Of a stretch of 23,671 nucleotides of DNA, positions 1 to 6,751 are shown one piece after another. The stretch is from a virus. The notes beneath the pieces are model-generated. The model did no database searches. It was not told the DNA's origin and worked only from the letters and a program-made list of their open reading frames with translations. Positions within the stretch are counted from its first letter, which is position 1. The number at the start of each line of letters is the position of its first letter. Position numbers and translations under genes: made by a program. The DNA is taken from positions 1 through 23,671 of IMG/VR virus record IMGVR_UViG_3300031787_000846; one strand, given 5' to 3'.

Positions 1-78
1 CCCGTGCGATCTAGCGATGCTGCCCTGGCGGTTGTACGCGAGGAGGAATCTAATCGTTTAGGGTCCGGTATTCGTTAG
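1..78 (+). CDS. Possible C-terminal end of an upstream gene (partial)
   Basis: Frame 1 is open from the first base to a TAG at 76-78 and would give a 25-residue tail rich in charged residues (it includes VVREEE). Frame 2 is also open, to position 61, so an open frame here is not strong proof of coding. The same-strand direction and tight packing of the other genes make an upstream gene ending here plausible. No function can be read from so short a piece. Confidence 0.3.
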   Translation, partial: PVRSSDAALAVVREEESNRLGSGIR

Positions 79-128
79 GTTGTGGCGGTCAGTATACACA
101 CTCCCCCCTCCATTGCAACCCGTGTGCT

Positions 129-593
129 ATGTTTTCTTTCATGGCAATGAAAAAGGGCAACGGCAAGAACGACAAGACCCGGGGACAGATGGCCGAGGCT
201 CGTCGTCTTTCTGCATCAGTGGCTGAACGTCGCGGTGCGGTACGCACGATGAATACTTGGGCTAACCCTGGTACTGGTGCTGTTCGTCAGAAAGAACCAA
301 AAGTCTCTGTGTCGGACGAAGTGGCGCGCTTTGGCGCGTACCCGTCGATGGGTGGCGTTTCTGCAAATGAGTACAGCAACAAGCGTCCCGGTCGTGTGAA
401 GCAGGCTCGCAAAGCCACGCCTAAGCCCAAGCCAGCAGTTGGGGCAAGCAGTGGCAACCGTAAGCCTCGTCCTGGTGGTGCTGAAAGACAAAAGGCTAAA
501 CGCGCTGATGATTCAAAGCGCGCAATGATTGAGACGGCGCTTAAGCAGGCGTTCGTCAAGAGCAGCGGAAAGGCCGCAAAGAAAAAGAAGTAA
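129..593 (+). CDS. Small basic protein upstream of terminase, function unknown
   Basis: This encodes 154 residues, very rich in Lys, Arg, Ala and Gly, with a Lys run at the extreme C-terminus (KAAKKKK). I do not recognise a family. The first half (to about residue 85) has more ordinary composition, including a DEVARFGAYPSMGG segment. The second half is a low-complexity Lys/Pro/Arg stretch followed by a short predicted helix (about 128-143) and the Lys tail. ATGs at 129, 141 and 147 are all in frame and none has a clear Shine-Dalgarno sequence, so the true start is uncertain by up to six residues. It lies where many phages carry the small terminase subunit, but its composition looks more like a DNA- or RNA-coating protein than a typical TerS. 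A role in packaging or DNA binding is only inference. Confidence 0.7.
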   Translation: MFSFMAMKKGNGKNDKTRGQMAEARRLSASVAERRGAVRTMNTWANPGTGAVRQKEPKVSVSDEVARFGAYPSMGGVSANEYSNKRPGRVKQARKATPKPKPAVGASSGNRKPRPGGAERQKAKRADDSKRAMIETALKQAFVKSSGKAAKKKK

Positions 594-675
594 CGCTCCC
601 TCCTGGCGAAAGTGTCTGCTGGCGCCAGGAGAAACCGGAGCGACAGACCCAACGCTCAACGACGCGCCAGCAGAC
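594..675. promoter_or_regulatory. Nested inverted repeats before terL (candidate packaging site or structured RNA)
   Basis: Three perfect inverted repeats sit in the gap before the terminase gene. CGCTCC (594-599) pairs with GGAGCG (637-642). Inside it, TCCTGGCG (601-608) pairs with CGCCAGGA (623-630). GTCTGCTGGCGC (614-625) pairs over 12 bases with GCGCCAGCAGAC (664-675). The last pairing competes with the second at 623-625, but its outer nine bases (614-622 with 667-675) could coexist as a pseudoknot between hairpin loop and downstream strand. No T-tract follows, so this is not a standard terminator. Packaging sites often lie at the terminase genes, so a pac/cos-type recognition site is one reading. 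A structured RNA controlling terL is the other. Confidence 0.6.
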
Positions 676-698
676 GTTCGGTAGCATAACACACACAC

Positions 699-2657
699 AT
701 GGCAAAAGGCCGACGAACAGTCACATCAGATGACCGCGCCCTGTTTTGGCAGGCCATGGGGTCAGGGGTCTCGATGCGCGAGGCCGCCCGCATTGCTGGC
801 ATCTCTTATTCTTCGGCTACCAAGTGGGTGGCCAAGGCCCGGTCTACTTCTGCTGAGATTGACAAGCACAACCTGATCGTTGGAAAACCAGACGGCGGCA
901 AGATGCTGGCCCGGGATCTCCAGATCCAGAAAGATGTCCCGCCGGTCATTCCCAATGGACGGCTGTCCAAGCGCGCCCAGCAGGGACTGGAGGACTTCGA
1001 CTTCTTCCGCCGCGTCTATCTGGGCCGCGTGCCCAGCCCCTGGCAGGTGGATGCCGCCTACAAGATCGTGGCCAAGTTGGATTCCAACGACAAGGAGTTC
1101 CTTGTCCTGAACTGCCCGCCCGGTGCCGGCAAGTCGACCCTGTTCCATGACGTGGCCGTGTGGTGCATCGTGCGCAACCGGTCGATCCGAATCATGATCG
1201 GGTCCATATCCCAGACCCTTGCCAAGATGTACTCGCGCCGTATCCGCGAAACTCTAGAGAGAACGTCGCCCCTTCAGCCCGATCCAGAGATGGTCAAACG
1301 GGGGCTGTCGATAAACGCCGAGGCTTGCCTCAGTCTCGATTATGGGCGGTTCAAACCAACCAATGTCGGTGCTCTTTGGCGCGCTGAAGAGTTCATTGTT
1401 GAACAGTATGGAATGGCCGGGCTTGACAACAAGGAGCCGACCGTCAGCGCTTATGGCATAGAGTCCGAATTCATCGGGCACCGGGCGGATCTGTGTCTCT
1501 TCGATGACGTGGCAAGCCCAGAGAATTCCAAGGAGTCGGCTGCACGCGATAAACTCATAGAGCGCTGGGACTCCATGGCTGAGGCGCGTGTAGATCCCGG
1601 CGGAGTTCTTGCTGTCATCGGCCAGCGGCTCGGACCGAATGACCTCTACGCGCACTGTCTTTCTAAGATTACGTACGAAGAGGACCCCGATGACTACGAC
1701 GGCCAAGACGTTAGTGGCAATGAGGATGTAGTCGAGCCGCTCAAGAAGCATAAGTACGATCACCTGGTCTACCGCGCATACTACGAAGAACTCGATTCTG
1801 GTCCAGAGTCACGAAAGACTACCGCTGAACCGTGGCCCAATGGTCCGCTTCTTGAGCCTTTCCGTTTGTCGTGGAAAGATCTCTCCTACATCAGGTACAA
1901 CTCGCCCACGAAGTTCAAAGTTGTCTACCAGCAGGAAGACATGGCCGAGGGCGCGTACCTCATCGAGCGCGTGTGGGCAACCGGTGGCATGGGTCCCGAC
2001 GGTGTTGACTACCCGGGCTGCATTGACACGGACAGGCGACCCGGGTATCCGCCGCCGAACCTTGAGGGTCCGATCATCTCCATTGCATCTGTCGACCCCA
2101 GCCCTACCATGTTCTGGGCGATCCAGTGGTGGCTGTATCAACCGCACACGAACCTGAGGTTCCTTGTTGATATTGAGCGCGTCAAACTGACGGCTGAAGA
2201 ACTCTTGGGCTACGACACGACCAGCCGCTTCTACTCGGGCATCATGGAGGACTGGCAGAACCGGTCCTATGAAATGGACTACCCAATCACCCACTGGGTT
2301 GTCGAGGTCAATGCGGCGCAGCGGTTCCTTCTTGCCCATGACTTTGTGCGCAAGTGGCGGGCCATGCACGGCGTTGAAGTTATCGGCCACACCACCGGGC
2401 GCAACAAATTGGACGAGAACCTTGGCGTCGAAGCCCTCCTCCCTCCTCTCTGGCGCACGGGCGCGGTAAGACTGCCGACCATGCGCGACAACTGGAAGAC
2501 AATGGCTTTCATTGATGAAATGTCGTCGTGGACGCGCGGCAAGAAGAACGGAACTGACTTGGTGATGGCGCACTGGTTTGCCGAACTTCACATGCCAACC
2601 CTTGGTCCACTCAAGGCTCCGCCCCGACTATGGCGGCCATCTTGGCTACGCACATGA
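699..2657 (+). CDS. terL: Terminase large subunit (ATPase/nuclease) with N-terminal helix-turn-helix
   Basis: This is the DNA-packaging motor: it cuts the concatemer and uses ATP to drive DNA through the portal. It has 652 residues. Residues about 14-48 form a helix-turn-helix-like segment (MREAARIAGISYSSATKWV), unusual for TerL and more typical of small terminase subunits or transposase-type DNA-binding domains. The ATPase domain has Walker A PPGAGKST at 140-147 and Walker B CLFDD at about 266-270. The C-terminal RNase H-like nuclease is supported by acidic residues in SIASVDPS (D466), VVEVN (E536) and NGTDLVMA (D620), the usual spacing pattern. The ATG follows an ACACACACAC stretch with no Shine-Dalgarno sequence. 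No separate TerS is recognisable, so the N-terminal domain may supply DNA recognition (inference). Family assignment is firm. Confidence 0.93.
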   Translation: MAKGRRTVTSDDRALFWQAMGSGVSMREAARIAGISYSSATKWVAKARSTSAEIDKHNLIVGKPDGGKMLARDLQIQKDVPPVIPNGRLSKRAQQGLEDFDFFRRVYLGRVPSPWQVDAAYKIVAKLDSNDKEFLVLNCPPGAGKSTLFHDVAVWCIVRNRSIRIMIGSISQTLAKMYSRRIRETLERTSPLQPDPEMVKRGLSINAEACLSLDYGRFKPTNVGALWRAEEFIVEQYGMAGLDNKEPTVSAYGIESEFIGHRADLCLFDDVASPENSKESAARDKLIERWDSMAEARVDPGGVLAVIGQRLGPNDLYAHCLSKITYEEDPDDYDGQDVSGNEDVVEPLKKHKYDHLVYRAYYEELDSGPESRKTTAEPWPNGPLLEPFRLSWKDLSYIRYNSPTKFKVVYQQEDMAEGAYLIERVWATGGMGPDGVDYPGCIDTDRRPGYPPPNLEGPIISIASVDPSPTMFWAIQWWLYQPHTNLRFLVDIERVKLTAEELLGYDTTSRFYSGIMEDWQNRSYEMDYPITHWVVEVNAAQRFLLAHDFVRKWRAMHGVEVIGHTTGRNKLDENLGVEALLPPLWRTGAVRLPTMRDNWKTMAFIDEMSSWTRGKKNGTDLVMAHWFAELHMPTLGPLKAPPRLWRPSWLRT

Positions 2658-2673
2658 TACAGTTCGGTTAGCC

Positions 2674-4602
2674 ATGGCTCAGAAGAAGAAGAACCCGTAC
2701 CAGCAGGCACAGCGTCAGTTTGTGCAGAAGCGTGCACAAGAAAAAGGCTTTGAAGAACTGACCGTAGATCAGCGCGAACAATTGCGCAATCGATTCCAGC
2801 AACTGGCTTCGACTCAGAAGGGTCGAACCACGATTGCCCAGAAACTTTTGTCCAATGCTACCCCGGAAGAGCGCAAGCAGTTCAAGCAGAAACTTGCCCA
2901 GAACATCCCGAGCCGTGCTAGTGGCGGAATCACTTCGACTGGTACGTCGCGCACTACGACGACTACTGGCAAGACGACGCAGATTGGCGACGCGGCAACG
3001 CGCAACTTGCAGCGCATGAAGCCAGTAGTCAAAGCAGCAGCACCGGCAGCGCAGCCTAAGAAGCAAGACGAACGCTGGGGCAAGGGATTCTTCTCTGTTC
3101 CCAAGTCGCTCAAGGGCATTGCCAAAGAATTTGGTGCTGGTGCTTACCAAGCAACCATTGGCGCACTTGAGTCGCAGTCAGCAACGTTTCTCAACCCGGC
3201 TGCCAATAAGGCTTTGCGTGGAGTTGAAATGGCTGGCGGGCTGAAGAAGGGTGAACTCGGACGTTTCCGCGAAGCACGCGCCGCCGAGGCGTACACCAAC
3301 GTCGCTTTTGCTGCCCTTTCTGCCCCTCAGGTTGGAGCGGTTGGGCGCGCAGGATTGCGCATTGGTCTTGACGTTGCTAGTGGTGTTGCCGGGAAAGCAG
3401 GACTCAAGAACATTTCTGTTGGTCTTGGAATCAAGCGCGCCGAAAGCCTGGGAATTGAAGCCGCCCGTCGTTCCATTTCTAGTGCTGCTCAGGCTGCAAG
3501 GTACAACGCATCGGAAATTATTGGCCCAAGCACCGGGAAGGTCAAGCCCCCTGTGCGCGGCACGGTTGCTGCTACTGCTGAGACGGTGGCCAAGCCGACG
3601 CCGACACGCGTAAAGAAAGCGCCGGTTGCAAAGAAAGCCCCTGTTGTCAAGAAGGCTCCGCCGAAGCCGGCAAAGCCAGCGCGCTTAACTGAGCAGCAGA
3701 AGGTTGATGTTGTCCGCTCAAAGGAGTTCGGGCAAGCAATTGAAAAAGCATCTGGTGGCCAACTCAAGCCAGTGAAGACTGCTCCTGCAAAGAAGACTCC
3801 GGTTGCAAAGGGCAAGCCCGCCGTCAAGAAGGCACCGCCGCCGAAGAAGCCGCCGCGCACCAAGCAGGTTGACATGAACGTCTATGAAGACTTTGTTGAT
3901 CAGCCGGCACCGCGTTCGATTGATTTCAATCAGCAGGCCGTCGAAGTGGTGCCTGCTCCCAAGCCAAAGGAAGTGGTGCCTACTCCCAAGCCGAAGAAGG
4001 CCGCCTCCCCAAAAGTTCAAGCGGCTCCAAAGGGAAAAGGCGCACCAAAACAAAAGGCCGCGCCAAAACAAAAGGCCGCGCCAAAGCCGCAGGCGGTCGT
4101 CGCTGAGCCTGCAAAGAAGCCGGTTCAGATCAAGACGCGCCCTGTCAATCAGATCAGCGAAACAAGACGGCAGTCAATCAAAAAGGCAGAAGATGAGTTG
4201 TGGGCAGAGCAGAGGCGCCAGGTAAACATTTATGGCGGTAAAGCACAGAGCACGCCAACCGCTTCCGAGAACTACACGGCCGCCATTAAAAAGGCTGGCG
4301 GTTTTGGCTACAGCAAGGGCGAAGAGTTTGAAGCACTCCAGGGCAAGTTCCCTGGTTTGACTCAGCGTAAGTACAACATTGCCGTCACTCGCTCCAAGGG
4401 CAGCGGAAGAAGCCTTGAGGAAACAGTCAAGGACATGATGACGCCTGTTGGGGAAAACGAACCCGGCTTGATGCGCATCACCGGCGAGCAGCGCATTCAG
4501 ATTAAGAAGCAGCAGGCCAAGGCCGCCGCTAAGCAGAAGCGTCAGATCGCCAAGGACGTGAAGAACCTCCGCGCCACGAAGGGAACCTGGAAGGGTATCT
4601 AG
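2674..4602 (+). CDS. Lys/Ala/Pro-rich protein between terminase and portal, function unknown
   Basis: From ATG 2674 this gives 642 residues (MAQKKKNPYQQAQ). The frame is open further upstream, to an ATG at 2578 inside terL, but 2674 is 16 bases after the terL stop and begins the typical composition, so I prefer it. Residues 1 to about 85 look helical and charged. The region around residues 120-290 resembles a folded part with Gly/Ala-rich helices. Residues about 300-490 are low-complexity Lys-Pro-Ala, with KKAPVAKK-type repeats similar in composition to histone H1 tails. The last 110 residues (from about 530) look like a small folded, charged domain. No enzyme motif is visible. The position suggests a virion or packaging role, and the basic tract suggests nucleic-acid contact; both are inference. 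It ends TAG, overlapping the portal GTG. Confidence 0.75.
   Translation: MAQKKKNPYQQAQRQFVQKRAQEKGFEELTVDQREQLRNRFQQLASTQKGRTTIAQKLLSNATPEERKQFKQKLAQNIPSRASGGITSTGTSRTTTTTGKTTQIGDAATRNLQRMKPVVKAAAPAAQPKKQDERWGKGFFSVPKSLKGIAKEFGAGAYQATIGALESQSATFLNPAANKALRGVEMAGGLKKGELGRFREARAAEAYTNVAFAALSAPQVGAVGRAGLRIGLDVASGVAGKAGLKNISVGLGIKRAESLGIEAARRSISSAAQAARYNASEIIGPSTGKVKPPVRGTVAATAETVAKPTPTRVKKAPVAKKAPVVKKAPPKPAKPARLTEQQKVDVVRSKEFGQAIEKASGGQLKPVKTAPAKKTPVAKGKPAVKKAPPPKKPPRTKQVDMNVYEDFVDQPAPRSIDFNQQAVEVVPAPKPKEVVPTPKPKKAASPKVQAAPKGKGAPKQKAAPKQKAAPKPQAVVAEPAKKPVQIKTRPVNQISETRRQSIKKAEDELWAEQRRQVNIYGGKAQSTPTASENYTAAIKKAGGFGYSKGEEFEALQGKFPGLTQRKYNIAVTRSKGSGRSLEETVKDMMTPVGENEPGLMRITGEQRIQIKKQQAKAAAKQKRQIAKDVKNLRATKGTWKGI
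3943..3996 (+). repeat. Two tandem 27-base coding repeats
   Basis: Two adjacent 27-base units inside the Lys/Pro-rich gene differ at a few bases and encode VVPAPKPKE and VVPTPKPKK. They lengthen the low-complexity basic region and look like a recent in-frame duplication. Confidence 0.8.
4045..4080 (+). repeat. Two identical tandem 18-base coding repeats
   Basis: The unit CCAAAACAAAAGGCCGCG occurs twice without change and is followed by a partial third copy (CCAAAG). Each encodes PKQKAA. Exact identity suggests slippage or a recent duplication within the basic low-complexity segment. Confidence 0.85.
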
Positions 4603-6359
4603 TGCCGTCAACAGAAGAAGTAGTCGCGCTTTACGAACAGCGCAAACTAGCCATGGGGCCGGTTCATGAGCAGATGCGTCGCGTCCGCGACATGGCAAAT
4701 GGCGACATTGTTATTCCGTTGAATGAACTTGACCGCAACGCTAAGTCTTCGGTTGCAAACTTGTTAGTTCAAGGTCTGGACCAGATGTCGATGCGCGTTG
4801 CATCGACCATGCCCATGCCCTACTTTCCCCCTGTAAAAGAAGGGAGTGAGCGCTCCAAGTCCTATTCGCGCACGCGTCGCAAGGCAATGATCTCCATGTG
4901 GGACGAGAACAAGATGAAGATGAAACTTCGTCGTCGCTCGCGCCATCTTCTTGCTTACTCGCAGAGCGCAGTAATACTACGCCCAGATTTCCGTACATTG
5001 ATGCCCAAGTGGGTTGTCCGCAATCCGCTGGATACGTTTGCTGCTCCGGTTGACGATCCGGACGACATGGTTCCGGAGAACTGCATCTTCACCTATAGGG
5101 CTACGGCTTCGTATCTGTTGCAGAACTACGGCGATTTGGTCAGCGGTCGCCTGCGCATGGGCAAGATTGATCAAGACAGCAAGTACACAATGCTTGAGTA
5201 CGTCGACGCCGACACAATCCAACTGGTTGTTCTTGGCGCAGAAGAAAACCCAGAACTTAGCAGCGCAGAGCGCGTTGGCTTGGAAGCCCTCACCCTTGAG
5301 GAAATCCCCAACAGAACAGGTCGCCCCTTGGCAATCGTTGCCAATCGCATCACGCTTGATAAGCCGCGCGGCCAGTTTGATGGCGTGCTCGGCATGTACT
5401 ACACGCGTGCACGTTTGCAGGCGCTAACCGAGATTGCCATCGAACGAGGCATCTTCCCCGAAGAATACCTTGTTGCCAACTCTGGTGAAAACCCCGAGAT
5501 TCTGCAGTTGGCGGATGGCAAAGCCGGCATTCTTGGCGTGGTCAAGGGCGGCGTCATCCAGCAAATGCAGTTGAACCCTGGGTACAAGACAGACCAGGCC
5601 CTGGACCGTCTTGAGCGCCAAGAGCGTCTCGAAGGCGCAATCCCGGCTGAGTTTGGTGGTGAGTCGGCCACCAACGTCCGCACTGGTCGTCGTGGCGAGA
5701 ACGTGCTTTCAGCCACCGTCGACTTCCGCGTACAGGAAGCACAGACGCTGTTTGAAGCATCCCTTGTCGAAGAGGACAAGTGCGCAATTGCCATTGAGCG
5801 CGCATACTGGGGCGACGTTGAAAAGACCTTCTTCATTCCATCTAGGGTTTCGACAGGCCAGGAATCGTACGTCCCCAACAAGATCTGGCAGACGGACTTC
5901 CACTACGTGTCGTATTCGGCTGCTGGATCGGATGTCAACAGCCTGATTATCGGCCTTGGCCAGCGTCTTGGCACCGGCATGATGAGCAAGGAATCAGCGC
6001 GCGAGGCAGATCCGTTGATTAGCGATCCTGAACTTGAGCACGACCGCATCATTGCTGAAGGTGTCGAAGCAGCGTTGCTCTCGTCCATCCAGGAGCAGGC
6101 AGCAAATCCTGCTGGCCCGTACCAGCCGGATGATCTTGCATACCTTGCCAAACTTGTGATGGAGCAGGATGTTACGCTGTACGAAGCGGTCCGACGCACT
6201 AATCAGCGTGCGCAGGATAGGCAGGCAATGGCGATGCCGCAGGGCGCGCCGGAGACCATGCCTGGTCTTGCCATGCCCGGAATGGGTGCGGAGGCACCCG
6301 TAGCACCGGCTGGCGGAGAGCCTGGGGTGGATCAACTATTGGCACAACTGGGGATCTAA
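4602..6359 (+). CDS. Portal protein
   Basis: The portal is the dodecameric ring at the capsid vertex through which DNA is packaged and ejected. This 585-residue protein has the size and layout of actinophage-type portals. It has a helical N-terminus with LLVQGLDQMSMRVAS around residues 54-68, an Arg/Lys-rich segment (TRRKAM, KLRRRSRH) near 91-115, and a conserved-looking segment AIPAEFGG...NVRTGRRGENVL around residues 345-367, which I recognise from portals of actinobacterial phages. The C-terminal 40 residues are a Met/Pro/Gly/Ala-rich flexible tail. The start is GTG at 4602, sharing its G with the TAG of the preceding gene. That TAGTG junction plus the N-terminal composition decides the start and implies translational coupling. 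Placement between terL and the head genes fits. I could not run a profile search. Confidence 0.85.
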   Translation: MPSTEEVVALYEQRKLAMGPVHEQMRRVRDMANGDIVIPLNELDRNAKSSVANLLVQGLDQMSMRVASTMPMPYFPPVKEGSERSKSYSRTRRKAMISMWDENKMKMKLRRRSRHLLAYSQSAVILRPDFRTLMPKWVVRNPLDTFAAPVDDPDDMVPENCIFTYRATASYLLQNYGDLVSGRLRMGKIDQDSKYTMLEYVDADTIQLVVLGAEENPELSSAERVGLEALTLEEIPNRTGRPLAIVANRITLDKPRGQFDGVLGMYYTRARLQALTEIAIERGIFPEEYLVANSGENPEILQLADGKAGILGVVKGGVIQQMQLNPGYKTDQALDRLERQERLEGAIPAEFGGESATNVRTGRRGENVLSATVDFRVQEAQTLFEASLVEEDKCAIAIERAYWGDVEKTFFIPSRVSTGQESYVPNKIWQTDFHYVSYSAAGSDVNSLIIGLGQRLGTGMMSKESAREADPLISDPELEHDRIIAEGVEAALLSSIQEQAANPAGPYQPDDLAYLAKLVMEQDVTLYEAVRRTNQRAQDRQAMAMPQGAPETMPGLAMPGMGAEAPVAPAGGEPGVDQLLAQLGI

Positions 6360-6749
6360 ATGGCACAAGCAAAAGGAAATCGGGTTGACCTGAACAACCC
6401 GGCAGCAAAGATTGCACGAGCGGCTGCTCCTGGCCAGACATACGGCAAGGCAACGGAGCAACTGCGTTCGCAGGCGGCGGTTCCCATGGGATCTGCACCC
6501 ACTGATGTCATGGCAGCACAGACGGCACAGCAGGTACAGCCTGTGCGCCCGACTCCTCTTACTGCACCCACGTCGCGCCCCAATGAACCAATCACTGCCG
6601 GCGCACCATTTGGTGCTGGTCCTGGCCCGGTTGAGGCTGGCATCCCCATGTACAACCCGCAAGGTCAAGCAATCGCCCAACTCCGCAACATCGCCTCGTA
6701 CTTCCCGAGCGATGACCTAGAAGATTTGTTGTCCAGGTATGGATCGTAA
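6360..6749 (+). CDS. Small hypothetical virion-module protein
   Basis: This encodes 129 residues, starting on the base after the portal stop (TAAATG), so it is probably translated by reinitiation. The first 90 residues are Ala/Pro/Gln-rich and probably disordered. The C-terminal 35 residues contain a helical segment, AIAQLRNIASYFPSDDLEDL, ending in LSRYGS. I do not recognise the family. Its constant position between portal and the giant protein suggests an assembly or head-completion role, but nothing in the sequence proves it. Confidence 0.7.
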   Translation: MAQAKGNRVDLNNPAAKIARAAAPGQTYGKATEQLRSQAAVPMGSAPTDVMAAQTAQQVQPVRPTPLTAPTSRPNEPITAGAPFGAGPGPVEAGIPMYNPQGQAIAQLRNIASYFPSDDLEDLLSRYGS

Positions 6750-6751
6750 CT

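Noticed and set aside
70-98. Possible promoter with TATACA at 93-98
   Set aside because: The -10 match is partial and no acceptable -35 box occurs 16-18 bases upstream, so it cannot be supported.
1809-2591. Minus-strand open frame of 260 codons opposite terL
   Set aside because: It is a shadow of the conserved nuclease domain of TerL, without a ribosome-binding site or family match.
2578-2673. Extended start of the Lys-rich gene inside terL
   Set aside because: The added residues do not match the composition of the rest and would need a long overlap with terL; the ATG at 2674 sits naturally just after the terL stop.
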